Shown here: piece by piece, positions 22,849 to 31,853 of the stretch
Layout of the letters: each line of letters starts with the position of its first letter
Numbering within the stretch: the stretch's first letter is position 1
Source of the DNA: Desulfobacteraceae bacterium
Lineage (GTDB): Bacteria > Desulfobacterota > Desulfobacteria > Desulfobacterales > ETH-SRB1
NCBI GenBank assembly: GCA_028571455.1
Contig: JAPVVG010000263.1
Location: forward strand, 1-34,016
Reading direction: 5' to 3'
Length of the DNA: 34,016 nt
Translations under genes and position numbers: made by a program
Notes under the pieces: model-generated
The model's input: only the letters and a program-made list of their open reading frames with translations
The model's database searches: none
Told to the model about the DNA's origin: nothing

Positions 22849-23937
22849 TCAATCAAAGTACTTGGGGAGTACAACTTCCCCAAAATATCTAATGCCACTC
22901 CGAGCCTCAGATGCGAGAAAATCAAGTTTTTTGCGAGATACTTTTCTTACTCTTTCGTATAATTGTTGCAAATCAGGTAATGTTACTGGGCTCTTTACAT
23001 AGGGTACTTCTAAAATCTTTGCTAAATTCTCCACCTTAGAGCTCCTGGCTATAACACCCACCTTGCATCCTGCCCAAGCCGCAGTCAATAAACCATGATA
23101 CCTAGTAGTTATTATGGTTTCACACCTTCGATAAACAGCTATTAAATCTTGAATAGAACCCTTCTGATAATTAGGCAAAAACAGGTCTATATTTGACGTC
23201 ATCGACTGATTATACCAAGGCTTAAAATATTTTCTATAGATTGAGTGTTCAAACTTTTTACCTTTTCTTATTTCATTGCAGATAAAAACTTTCTTCAAAG
23301 CACTTAAATTATCAATGAATTTTTTCACCATACAAACGTCCTCATGTGATAGCGTATCTGTATTTATCGTAAATCCGAGATCATATACCTTTGCAACATC
23401 TTTATGCAGGGGGAACATTTGTTGCAATGATATATTAGCTAAATCCGCAGAAATCAAAATATTATTCGTTTTATTTCCGAAGTCATTCCTAATTATGTCA
23501 GCACTTGCCTTGTCTCTTGTAACTATAAAATTAGTATTGTTGATAATGTTATTGAATTCTCCTTTTTCTTTCTTTGCTTCCTGTTCCGCGCCAACACCAA
23601 TCATGAAAAGCGGTTTTTTTTCCTCTTCGCATATTCGCACTTCATTTTTGAGATATTTCAAAAACCACAAACCAGAGATTACTTGAAAAGGGGTATCCCC
23701 GACCCCGATCCAGAGGTCACAAGCCGTTATTGCCTCCCTTCGCGACATAAATTTCGCTTTATGCCAATCAATTTGAGGGAATCGTATTTGCTGCGATTTC
23801 AGGTTGAACGGGATGGCACATGTTATCGATTCAATAGACAAAACAATATTTAAGAACCCATCTAAAAAGCCAGCAACCATAAGATCATCTCCAACATTCC
23901 CAGCCCCGTAAAAGTTAAAGCCAAGCAGTACTTTCAT
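22849..23937 (-). CDS. Polysaccharide pyruvyl transferase family protein
   Basis: This 362-aa member of the CsaB/WcaK family transfers pyruvate from phosphoenolpyruvate to a sugar to form a ketal. The family opening FNFYGAGNVGDDLMVAGFL is clear. The mid-protein PLFMIGVGAEQEAKKE, FIVTRDKASADII and the C-terminal CETIITTRYHGLLTAAWAGCKVGVIA (the R-x-H element) are all present. It would add an acidic decoration to the repeat unit. It stands between a sialyltransferase-like gene and a GT9 and is preceded by a 94-nt gap. The ribosome binding site is weak. Confidence 0.88.
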   Translation of the reverse strand: MKVLLGFNFYGAGNVGDDLMVAGFLDGFLNIVLSIESITCAIPFNLKSQQIRFPQIDWHKAKFMSRREAITACDLWIGVGDTPFQVISGLWFLKYLKNEVRICEEEKKPLFMIGVGAEQEAKKEKGEFNNIINNTNFIVTRDKASADIIRNDFGNKTNNILISADLANISLQQMFPLHKDVAKVYDLGFTINTDTLSHEDVCMVKKFIDNLSALKKVFICNEIRKGKKFEHSIYRKYFKPWYNQSMTSNIDLFLPNYQKGSIQDLIAVYRRCETIITTRYHGLLTAAWAGCKVGVIARSSKVENLAKILEVPYVKSPVTLPDLQQLYERVRKVSRKKLDFLASEARSGIRYFGEVVLPKYFD

Positions 23938-24031
23938 TTAGTGCATACCTTTTTAGTTGGCACCTGCAAACCACCATCGGTACCTTATTGAATTTAATGT
24001 AAACTTAGGGAAATTCTTTGACCCAAGTGTA

Positions 24032-25231
24032 TTAGCCTGTAGAACGCATAATTCCATCTATGACCCTTTTCCATTTATCCATCTTTAAACCGAGGCATCC
24101 TGTTTCGTCTTCCTTTTTAATAAACCTTGTCGTTGCTACTTCATTCAAGTTGTGAATATGTCTTATATTCTTGCCAAGCGATAGATATTTCAAGAATCTT
24201 TGTCTTAGTGTTCCGCTATAACCGACCATATCGCTATAACTGTACGCCGGGATTCCCATCCATAATGCTGATAAAAGTACTGTGGAGCCGGTAGAAAAAA
24301 CAGCCAATATTTTATTTTGATTCGCAAGATAATATTCCTCAGCAGGAATATCTTTATCAAGCCATATAACATCTGACCTTATCAATTGAGAGACTTCATC
24401 TTCATCGCATGCGGGATGCAGTTTCACATAAACATTGATATCTTGATTATTATTTATTACGGCATTTATGATTTCATTAGAAACCTTCCAATATTTTTCC
24501 TCATCAATGCCATGCAATCGGGGAATCGTGGTATCCAAAAAGAAAATCACCCCTTTCTTTTTCAAATATAAACCCTGACTAAAATCAACTGTGCTGCTAT
24601 CAATAAAAGAAGTGGGAAAAGGGATGTTATGAAATGTAATAAAGTTACCGTTCTCACCGGTATGCTCAATATTTACACGAAAGTCCCAGTCGGATTTTGC
24701 CCGATACCCAATATAACCGGGATGTTTTCTATCGCAAACGCAATAAATAAACCTTTGGAGAAATAACAGACTGTAACAGTTCATAAATATGCTTCTTGCT
24801 AAATTCAAACGCATATTCTGTTTATTTTCAGCATAGGGAAGAACTTGTACAAAATAAGAAATGCTACCCTCGCATTTTTTTTTAAATAGCTTCAAGAAAA
24901 TCGCCTGTACTAATTGCCTGCTGGAAACCATAAAAAGGATGCTATTGGGTTGAAACTGATATTTATTGATGGCATTGTAACATAATAAAAAATCCCTATA
25001 TCCTTTGATAAGGTTATGACGATAGTTGCAATAAGGGAAAAATGTCACTTCATCAAACTGCTTATAATAGTTCTCCATTTTATTCCGAACACGCGGATGA
25101 GCAGGAAGAAGCAATATCGTTTTTCCTGCATAATATTTCTTTATCACCTGGCTGATACCGGCCATAATAAGGAATTCAAATTCCGTAAGAGGAACAAAAT
25201 AAAAATTATCAAATTTTGCTCTTTGAGCCAT
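24032..25231 (-). CDS. Sialyltransferase/polysialyltransferase-like glycosyltransferase (tentative)
   Basis: I recognise no exact family. The pattern fits GT-B transferases such as bacterial sialyltransferases and polysialyltransferases. An N-terminal half rich in hydrophobic and basic residues precedes a C-terminal half with NVYVKLHPACDEDEV (an HP motif, as in sialyltransferases). Further on is ILAVFSTGSTVLLSALWMGIPAYSY, equivalent to their serine-rich donor-binding motif. A CMP-nonulosonate supply module lies directly upstream in the operon, which makes a nonulosonic-acid transferase an attractive guess (inference). The start MAQRAKF is preferred over a GTG 11 codons earlier; it overlaps the flippase stop by 23 nt. 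The DNA is markedly AT-rich. Confidence 0.5.
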   Translation of the reverse strand: MAQRAKFDNFYFVPLTEFEFLIMAGISQVIKKYYAGKTILLLPAHPRVRNKMENYYKQFDEVTFFPYCNYRHNLIKGYRDFLLCYNAINKYQFQPNSILFMVSSRQLVQAIFLKLFKKKCEGSISYFVQVLPYAENKQNMRLNLARSIFMNCYSLLFLQRFIYCVCDRKHPGYIGYRAKSDWDFRVNIEHTGENGNFITFHNIPFPTSFIDSSTVDFSQGLYLKKKGVIFFLDTTIPRLHGIDEEKYWKVSNEIINAVINNNQDINVYVKLHPACDEDEVSQLIRSDVIWLDKDIPAEEYYLANQNKILAVFSTGSTVLLSALWMGIPAYSYSDMVGYSGTLRQRFLKYLSLGKNIRHIHNLNEVATTRFIKKEDETGCLGLKMDKWKRVIDGIMRSTG

Positions 25232-26711
25232 AGCACACCATACCCTTAACAAATCGTAATTCACTGGCTGTAAATGTCCTCAGTACAAAGAGACAAATGA
25301 CATAAATTATAATTCCTAAAGCCACTTCCCCTGCAAGCAATCCAATGGAAACGCCCCCCCCTGACTTGAATGAGATCCAAAACAACAGGGCCGCCATAAT
25401 TAACGATGCCAATATAGACTTTCCTATCAGAACTGGTTGAAAATCCACAGGCCAGTCTTCTCTAACGATTTTATTGATGTATATAAAAACAAGAAAATAG
25501 CTCAGGAATGTTGTTATGGCGGCAACGATAATACTTCTGAAAAAGTAGAGCAAAATTAAATTTGCCAACAGATTAAACCCGGATGCAAAAAGATTCATTT
25601 TCAACATTGCAAAAGTTTTCAGGCGAACGAACAGGGCGTTTGAAAGGATAAGGTTCAAGCCATAAAACAGGGTCCCCAAAGCCACGATTGGAGTAATTAA
25701 ATATGCGTTTTCCGCGACTTCACTGTTGGCCAGAATGGTTAAAATCGGTTTACTGAGAATCATGCTTCCAAATATAAAAGGGATTGCCAGAAGTAAAAAT
25801 ATTTTGAGAGCATAATTAAGCATCCTCTGTGCTTCGTCTTCGTTGCCGCTGTCCACAGCCTTTGACAAAAGCTGGGGAACGGCAGTTCCCATTGCTTTAG
25901 GGATAAAAACTATCAGAGAGCCCAGCACATATCCGGGATTATAATATCCTACAGCCGAAACTGTTAAATAAGAGGCAATAAAATACCGGTCGCTGCCGGC
26001 TAAAATAAAATCAACGATATAATTAAGAACAAGAGGAAATCCAATTTTGATGTCGGAAACCAGCTCTTTGAAATTGTAAAAAGAAAACTTGCCCCCAATC
26101 TCACTGAAAATAACCCAAAAGCAGGGGACTGCAATCAAGAAAGCAGAAAAGGTCTGTGACAGCACAAGCACATCTATAGTTATAATGTGATAACAATAAA
26201 AAATCAGCAGAATAAGCCCGATGTGGATGTAAGGGAAGCATAGTGTCGTCACCGTCATATAGTGGACCCTGGACGTGTAGCGAAAGTAATCGCTACCCTG
26301 AGAATAAAGAAAATATAAGACCAAAAAAAGGGGAATTATCAATACGGAATAGCTAATTTCATTTTTAAAAATATATATGTTTATTTGTCTGTCCAGAAGG
26401 ATTAACAGCAATGACAGAAATAATATGGAAAACATTTGGAAGAAAAACTGGGGGTAAAAAAGAGCACTACGGGCCACCATATCCTTTGCTGCTGGCATAA
26501 ACCTCTTCACTTTGAACCCAGTACCGAATGATGAAATTCCAAAAACAACACCAAGGATCGACGAAAACAATACAAATCCGCCATAGATCGTAACACCAAC
26601 GGTTTTGATGATTATGGGCATAAGAATAATGCCCTTCATGTAGACCAACGCATGACCGACAATGACAATGGCATTATCTTTGATGAATGATCTGGAATAT
26701 GATTGAGACAT
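25209..26711 (-). CDS. Wzx-type oligosaccharide flippase
   Basis: This ~500-aa MATE/MOP-superfamily membrane protein has about 12-14 helices spread over its length. It flips undecaprenyl-linked repeat units to the periplasm. Typical features are the N-terminal MPIIIKTVGVTIYGGF (G-Y/F-G turn), VLNYIVDFILAGSDRYFIASYLTVSAVGYYNPGY in the middle, and IPKAMGTAVPQLLS. The start ATG overlaps the SDR stop by one base (TAATG), so the two are coupled. Flippase genes are often AT-rich, as here. Specificity cannot be read from the sequence. Confidence 0.9.
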   Translation of the reverse strand: MSQSYSRSFIKDNAIVIVGHALVYMKGIILMPIIIKTVGVTIYGGFVLFSSILGVVFGISSFGTGFKVKRFMPAAKDMVARSALFYPQFFFQMFSILFLSLLLILLDRQINIYIFKNEISYSVLIIPLFLVLYFLYSQGSDYFRYTSRVHYMTVTTLCFPYIHIGLILLIFYCYHIITIDVLVLSQTFSAFLIAVPCFWVIFSEIGGKFSFYNFKELVSDIKIGFPLVLNYIVDFILAGSDRYFIASYLTVSAVGYYNPGYVLGSLIVFIPKAMGTAVPQLLSKAVDSGNEDEAQRMLNYALKIFLLLAIPFIFGSMILSKPILTILANSEVAENAYLITPIVALGTLFYGLNLILSNALFVRLKTFAMLKMNLFASGFNLLANLILLYFFRSIIVAAITTFLSYFLVFIYINKIVREDWPVDFQPVLIGKSILASLIMAALLFWISFKSGGGVSIGLLAGEVALGIIIYVICLFVLRTFTASELRFVKGMVCYGSKSKI

Positions 26712-27538
26712 TACCACGCTGAAAGTCCGCCATCTACCACTATATTTTGGCCGGTGACGTAGCTTGATGCGTCTGAGGCAAGATAGATAAGAGCGCTTAC
26801 CATTTCATCTGGTTGGGCCATACGGCCAATGGGGACTCTTTCGGAATAGCGTTGTTTGAATGTTTCATTCTGACCACTTTCCACACCGCCGGGTGTGAGT
26901 GTGTTTACCCTGATTCCCTTGTCAGCCCAGTAGACGGCAAGATATTTTGTCAGACCGATTACTGCTGCTTTTGATGTTGAATAGACCGCCGGTGTATTAA
27001 TTGCTCTGCCCATATAATGAGAGCCTTCATAAATCCGTTGATCAGGCGCCATAATACCGTAAATGGATGAGGTCTGTATGATTGAGCCACCCTCACCGTG
27101 TTTCACCATGTGTTTGCCAGCAGCCTGAGCCATCAAAAACATGCCGTCGATATTGACCGCCATGATCTCCCGCCACTGTTCCAAGGAGTATTCTTCAAAC
27201 GGAGCAAAAAACGCATCCAGATCATCTGATTTTCCGGCAGCATTGTTATGCAGAATATGGATGTTGCCAAGAGATGACACAACCTGCTCCATCATCTCTT
27301 TGACCGAATCAGGTTTGGTAATATCACAAGCAATACCGATGCTCTTGATCCCATAACGGTCATCCAATTTTTCAGCCACATCCCTGACAGCCTTAGCATC
27401 AATATCAACAATCGCGACGTTTGCGCCAAACTCTGCCAGACCCGCACAAAATTTCCGGCCCAAAATTCCAGCACCGCCTGTGACGATGGCTGTTTTGCCG
27501 TGAAGATCAAATAGGTTGCGATAACTTAATTCAGACAT
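26711..27538 (-). CDS. PtmA-like short-chain dehydrogenase (nonulosonate locus)
   Basis: This 275-aa classical SDR has the NAD(P) motif TGGAGILG at residues 20-27, HNNAAG near 98, SSIYG near 157 and the catalytic YSTSK at 186-190. It ends with the YVTGQNIVVDGG segment. Members linked to flagellin-modification and legionaminate loci (PtmA of Campylobacter) look like this and are thought to act with a sugar aminotransferase. Here the neighbour is a DegT aminotransferase 28 nt upstream. The pair could oxidise and aminate a sugar ring carbon (inference). A GAGGGG site about 8 nt before the ATG supports the start. Confidence 0.85.
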   Translation of the reverse strand: MSELSYRNLFDLHGKTAIVTGGAGILGRKFCAGLAEFGANVAIVDIDAKAVRDVAEKLDDRYGIKSIGIACDITKPDSVKEMMEQVVSSLGNIHILHNNAAGKSDDLDAFFAPFEEYSLEQWREIMAVNIDGMFLMAQAAGKHMVKHGEGGSIIQTSSIYGIMAPDQRIYEGSHYMGRAINTPAVYSTSKAAVIGLTKYLAVYWADKGIRVNTLTPGGVESGQNETFKQRYSERVPIGRMAQPDEMVSALIYLASDASSYVTGQNIVVDGGLSAW

Positions 27539-27566
27539 TGAAAAAACCCCTCAATAAAGCACAGCA

Positions 27567-28772
27567 TCAGGAAAAATCCCTTATTGTTCTATATAGCGCA
27601 TCGGCCTCAATTTTCATTTCTTCTTCATCTTTTTGATTGGTTGTGAACTGCATCAATCTGGGTTGCACTTCTTCAGCGTTCGGGCATATTCCAGCCTCTA
27701 TATTTAGTCTTCCATCCAGATGCATCGATTTTAATATTCTTTTGATATCTGGAATAGAATCTTCCTGATAAGATAATGCCCAAGCTGCATAGATGCCATC
27801 ACCGCCGTTATCTATAAATTTTCTTCTGAAGTTTTCCCACGTTATATCATCTTTTAAAAATTTAGCGGCAAATGTATAATAACTATTTCTGTCATTTTCA
27901 GGAGTCAATTGCGGCACAAGCCAATCACAACCTGCCGCTGTGATAGCTTCCTTATACATTTTTGCTATAGATTCTCTCTTTTCCACAAACCAGTCTATCT
28001 TTTCCAACTGAGCCAACCCAAGGGCTGCTGCCACTTCAGGAAGTCTGTACATGAACCCGAAACGATCATGGCGCTTATAGGAAGGGTTTTGAAAAATGTC
28101 CTTTGATACTCTTATCTTCCCGCTAACAGCCGTGGCATTCCGAAATCCCTGGGTGTTCAATTTTCGAATTTTATCAGCCAAATCTTCATCATCGCATGTT
28201 ATAATACCGCCATCGCCGGTTGTAATATGCTTCGAGTTTTCAAAGCTCCAGCTTCCCACATCACCGAATGTGCCACCAAGCTTCCCTTTATGGGTGCCCA
28301 AGTAGCATTGAGCACAGTCCTCTATAACGCCCAAATTGTATTCTTTGGTAACTGACATAATTTCCGTCATGTTACAGACCTGTCCATATAGATGCACCGG
28401 CATGATGGCTTTGGTTCTTGGCGTAATTTTCCTTTTAATGTCTTCAGGGTCTAAAAGGAAAGTATCAGAATCAATATCCGCAAATACTGGAATGGCATTG
28501 CAGTACAAAATGGCATTCATGCAAGATATCACAGTCAACGGCGTTACAATTACCTCATCGCCATAACCAACACCTAATGCCCATAAAGCTGTATGTAGCG
28601 TTGTTGTGCCGGAGTTAAACGTGATTGCATATTTTTGACCGAATTTGTCGGCAAATGCTTTTTCAAGCCGTGTATTCATATTCCCAGATGTGCCGCTGGC
28701 AAAACCGGAATCCAAAACCTCTTTTATATACTGATACTCGCGTTCATCAAACCGCCACGACAGATCACCCAT
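27567..28772 (-). CDS. DegT/DnrJ/EryC1 PLP-dependent sugar aminotransferase
   Basis: This 401-aa type I-fold enzyme uses PLP to aminate a keto-sugar. Family hallmarks are FNSGTTTLHTALWALGVGYGDEV near residue 52 and VIEDCAQCYLG near 149. The PLP lysine is K181 in FENSKHITTGDGG, with an R-H-D-R-F-GF...EVAAALG segment near 240. It has a strong GGAGGAG ribosome binding site and overlaps the cytidylyltransferase stop by 8 nt. It is distinct from the CBS-fused aminotransferase two genes upstream, so the locus makes two aminations or acts on two sugars. Pairing with the SDR downstream suggests a PtmA/PtmF-type couple (inference). Confidence 0.9.
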   Translation of the reverse strand: MGDLSWRFDEREYQYIKEVLDSGFASGTSGNMNTRLEKAFADKFGQKYAITFNSGTTTLHTALWALGVGYGDEVIVTPLTVISCMNAILYCNAIPVFADIDSDTFLLDPEDIKRKITPRTKAIMPVHLYGQVCNMTEIMSVTKEYNLGVIEDCAQCYLGTHKGKLGGTFGDVGSWSFENSKHITTGDGGIITCDDEDLADKIRKLNTQGFRNATAVSGKIRVSKDIFQNPSYKRHDRFGFMYRLPEVAAALGLAQLEKIDWFVEKRESIAKMYKEAITAAGCDWLVPQLTPENDRNSYYTFAAKFLKDDITWENFRRKFIDNGGDGIYAAWALSYQEDSIPDIKRILKSMHLDGRLNIEAGICPNAEEVQPRLMQFTTNQKDEEEMKIEADALYRTIRDFS

Positions 28773-29487
28773 TTATCTCCTCCATCTTTATTTTCATAAT
28801 CTGTTCGATAATCATGAAATCAAACTCATCATCAATTTCATAATTCTGCCATCGTTCTATAAAATATGGTACGGTTTTTTCTGTATAAAATGTTCGGTTT
28901 TTTTTAAATTCAGAAACCTTGCCGATATAAATAACGCCATATGGAAAATACGCCTTACCGGCCTGTTGACGTTGATGAATTTTTGCAATGTTTAATATAT
29001 ATGGTGCAATAAAACCCTTTTTGTCAATTTTTTTCACAATCATCGGATGTTCCATGTGGACTTCTCCAACACTGACCAGACAATTTGCATCAGTATTTTT
29101 GACAATCATACTTATTGCATCATCAATATCATTCGATTTTCTAAGTAGCGACGTCGGTTCAAGCAGGGCAACATAATCGTAAGATTCGCCCTTCATATTT
29201 AATTGTTCCAGAACATGAAGGATCGCATCAGAAGTGGGAGAATCATCGGCCGCCAGTTCAGCCGGTCTTAAAAACGGAACATCTGCGCCACATTCTTTTG
29301 CAATTTTTGCAATTTCTTCAGTATCCGTAGATACAACTACATTATCTATATATTTGCTCTTTAAAGCCTGTTCAATGCTCCATGCAATCAAAGGCTTGCC
29401 GCACAGCTCTTTAATGTTTTTCCCGGGCAACCCCTTTGAACCGCCGCGAGCGGGGATAATTGCCAGCACTTTTTTGTCGTTAATCAT
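28765..29487 (-). CDS. neuA: CMP-nonulosonic acid synthetase (NeuA/LegF family)
   Basis: This cytidylyltransferase charges a nonulosonic acid (sialic, legionaminic or similar) as CMP-NulO. The nucleotide-binding opening VLAIIPARGGSKGLPGKN and KPLIAWSIEQAL, the NVVVSTDTEEIA strand, LRPAELAADDSPTSDAI and YVALLEPTSLLRKS are all present. It lacks the long phosphatase extension of some NeuA proteins. The start MINDKKV is set by a GGAG site 8 nt upstream; a TTG seven codons earlier is less likely. With the NeuB-like gene in the same operon this makes nonulosonate activation very likely. It may also be PtmB-like. Confidence 0.9.
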   Translation of the reverse strand: MINDKKVLAIIPARGGSKGLPGKNIKELCGKPLIAWSIEQALKSKYIDNVVVSTDTEEIAKIAKECGADVPFLRPAELAADDSPTSDAILHVLEQLNMKGESYDYVALLEPTSLLRKSNDIDDAISMIVKNTDANCLVSVGEVHMEHPMIVKKIDKKGFIAPYILNIAKIHQRQQAGKAYFPYGVIYIGKVSEFKKNRTFYTEKTVPYFIERWQNYEIDDEFDFMIIEQIMKIKMEEING

Positions 29488-29533
29488 TAAAAATACTCCA
29501 CGGGACAAGTTTATAAACTACTAATTTCATGAT

Positions 29534-30967
29534 CTATTGGATGTTCCTAATCTCATTTGTAATCTTCTCAATCTCATCACCGTTCAGGTTCACTGAAGAT
29601 GGCAGGCTCAAGCCACAGCGTGATAATTTTTCACATACCGGCAGGTTCTGACCTGTATTGTAAATAGGCTGTTGATGTACCGGAGGAAAAAGCGGGCGTG
29701 TTTCAATGCCTCGTTTCTTTAATTGTTTTCCTAATTCTTTGGACGACATTCCAAACTCTGCCTCATCTATAAGTATTGAATACAGCCAATAGATATTTTT
29801 GGCCCATACTGCTTCCGGCGGCAGGGTTATCCCAAGGATATCTTGAAGGCCTTTGGCATACAAAGCAGCATTCCTGCGTTTCTGCTCTATAATCTGATCA
29901 ATTCTCTCCATCTGGGCTACACCAAGGGCGGCTTGAATATTGGTCATGCGATAATTATAACCAAGGACAGAGTGCCAATAGCGCCGTTTTGGCTCCATAC
30001 CATGATCACGAAGGATACGCATTTTTTCAGCCAGATCTTCATTGTCTGTAACAATCATGCCACCTTCGCCGGTAGTAATGATTTTATTCCCATAAAAGCT
30101 GAACATACCCATATCGCCTAATGAACCAACTTTCTTCCCTTTGTACAACGCACCATGGGCCTCAGCAGCATCTTCAACAACAGCAAGATTATACTCTCGG
30201 GCAATATCAAGAATAGGGTCCATATTCGCAGGATGGCCATAGACATGGACGGGAATAATTGCTTTGGTTTTTGTTGTAATAGCCTTTTTGATTTCAACTG
30301 GGTTGATATTCCAAGTACTCGGTTCACTATCGACAAAAACAGGCTTTGCCCCTGTAAATGTCACTGCATTGGCAGTGGAGATAAACGTGAAAGAGGGAAC
30401 GATAACCTCGTCTCCGGGGCCGATTCCAAGGGCAAGCAGGGAAAGATGCAAGGCCGTGGTTCCACTACTTGACGAAACAGCAAATTTCGTCTCGCAGAAT
30501 TCAGAAAACTGCTCCTCAAATCTTGTAACGAATTTTCCGGCTGATGATACCCAGCCGGTCAGTATACACTCGCTTACATACCGCAGCTCGGCAGCCCCGA
30601 ACTTGGGTTCGGCAACAGGAAAATAAACGCGTGTGTCAAATATCGCAAGATCAACCACTCTCCTCTCATCATCCAGGACGGGAACAACCCTGATCGGCTC
30701 ACTGAACATGGCGGATATTTCATCCATGCCCATATCCACGGTTGCTGTTATTGTTTCAGGATGATCAATTCTGCTCACGGACGATTCTAATCCCAAACCT
30801 TTGAGCAACGCTCTGCGCACGTCACCATCCGTAATTAGCCCAACAAACTTTTCACTGCCAGGATCCACAAGTAAAGCAACCCCAAGAGCGCCACGGTCAA
30901 TGGCCCGCAAAACCTCTCGGATGGTGCCTGTGGAATCGACTGTTATTTTTTTTATCTTTTCCTTCAT
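29534..30967 (-). CDS. CBS-pair-DegT aminotransferase fusion (LegC/DegT type)
   Basis: The protein has two parts. Residues ~1-112 form a CBS pair (TIREVLRAIDRGALGVALLVD, FVGLITDGDVRRALLKG, RVVPVLDDERRVVDL) of the kind found on sugar nucleotidyltransferases such as PtmE. Residues ~116-477 form a complete PLP-dependent sugar aminotransferase. The latter shows VSSSSGTTALHLSLLALGIG and VVEDAAEAHGALYKGKK, the PLP lysine K295 in FYGNKIITTGEGG and a DHGMEPKRRYWHSVLGYNYRM segment. The aminotransferase half resembles PglE/LegC-class enzymes that make 4-amino-4,6-dideoxy sugars. The CBS pair could sense a nucleotide and gate the enzyme (inference). The usual PtmE-type nucleotidyltransferase partner is absent. 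Confidence 0.88.
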   Translation of the reverse strand: MKEKIKKITVDSTGTIREVLRAIDRGALGVALLVDPGSEKFVGLITDGDVRRALLKGLGLESSVSRIDHPETITATVDMGMDEISAMFSEPIRVVPVLDDERRVVDLAIFDTRVYFPVAEPKFGAAELRYVSECILTGWVSSAGKFVTRFEEQFSEFCETKFAVSSSSGTTALHLSLLALGIGPGDEVIVPSFTFISTANAVTFTGAKPVFVDSEPSTWNINPVEIKKAITTKTKAIIPVHVYGHPANMDPILDIAREYNLAVVEDAAEAHGALYKGKKVGSLGDMGMFSFYGNKIITTGEGGMIVTDNEDLAEKMRILRDHGMEPKRRYWHSVLGYNYRMTNIQAALGVAQMERIDQIIEQKRRNAALYAKGLQDILGITLPPEAVWAKNIYWLYSILIDEAEFGMSSKELGKQLKKRGIETRPLFPPVHQQPIYNTGQNLPVCEKLSRCGLSLPSSVNLNGDEIEKITNEIRNIQ

Positions 30968-30992
30968 TTAGTTTCCAACATACTTGACACTT

Positions 30993-31847
30993 CTAACCAT
31001 CCACCAGGTCAGCGATACGATCAAATGATTCTTTTAAACTATCCAGCCCTGTATAAATTTCCAGTGTTATTGTTTTATTATTTAGATGTTTCTTCTTTAT
31101 TTTATTTAGCAGTTTGCTGTTAGATGTAAATGCCACATTCTGATCATGGCAGCCATCATTATCACTTAAATGAATATAATCCGTCTCCATTATCATTTGA
31201 TCAAGATGTGAATCAAAATCAAAACCAAGAGTTTGGGAAGAAACATATAGATGCGCAACATCTAAAAGCAGTTTAAAATCAATATGCTGTTGTAATTCTC
31301 TATATTCAGCAGGTGAAGTCAGCATAAGTGGATTTTGCTGCTCGTATATATCGAAATTTGTCTTTGAATACACATTATTTTCAATATATATTTCTACTTC
31401 TTTTGACTCGTTTTTAATTAAATTGAATCCACTGCAAAATCTCTCATACGCCTGCTTCGTGTTAGATAAATTACTCGCTGAAATTGCCTTGCCAATTTCT
31501 TCAACGCTAATATCTACATAAAAACCAGCGTGAAATCCAAATTTATCTGCACCCAACAAACTGGCAAGTCGAATGGCTTTGCGGAAGTGTGCAAGACTTC
31601 TTTCAAATATTGCGTCATCCAGCGATGCCAGGTTAAGCACAAAATCCTCTTTTGGCGGAGGAAAATAGTTATGTACAAGATAACTTAGATTGTATTTATC
31701 TTTTAATTCAAGGAGGTCTTCTTCATATCCTTCGTAATACTTTGTCCCGCCAGAAAGCTCAATATTTTCAAATCCATTTCGAGCAAGTTCCCGAATGGCA
31801 GCACCTATTTTCTTCTGTTTTGAACAGGATGAGGATACGTAGATCAT
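30993..31847 (-). CDS. Xylose-isomerase-like TIM-barrel sugar isomerase/epimerase
   Basis: This 284-aa AP-endonuclease-2-like TIM barrel belongs to the sugar phosphate isomerase/epimerase superfamily. Metal-binding residues are seen in the expected order: FENIELSGG, LVHNYFPPP, KFGFHAGFY, IYIENNVYS, LLLDVAHLYV, YIHLSDNDG and TLEIYTG. The His/Glu/Asp set is complete, so an active metal enzyme is likely. It lies between an acetyltransferase and an aminotransferase in the nonulosonate module. No NeuC/LegG hydrolysing epimerase is present, so it may perform the missing isomerisation or epimerisation (inference). A 6-nt gap separates it from the GNAT gene, with AGGA 5-6 nt before the ATG. Confidence 0.8.
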   Translation of the reverse strand: MIYVSSSCSKQKKIGAAIRELARNGFENIELSGGTKYYEGYEEDLLELKDKYNLSYLVHNYFPPPKEDFVLNLASLDDAIFERSLAHFRKAIRLASLLGADKFGFHAGFYVDISVEEIGKAISASNLSNTKQAYERFCSGFNLIKNESKEVEIYIENNVYSKTNFDIYEQQNPLMLTSPAEYRELQQHIDFKLLLDVAHLYVSSQTLGFDFDSHLDQMIMETDYIHLSDNDGCHDQNVAFTSNSKLLNKIKKKHLNNKTITLEIYTGLDSLKESFDRIADLVDG

Positions 31848-31853
31848 TGTTTC

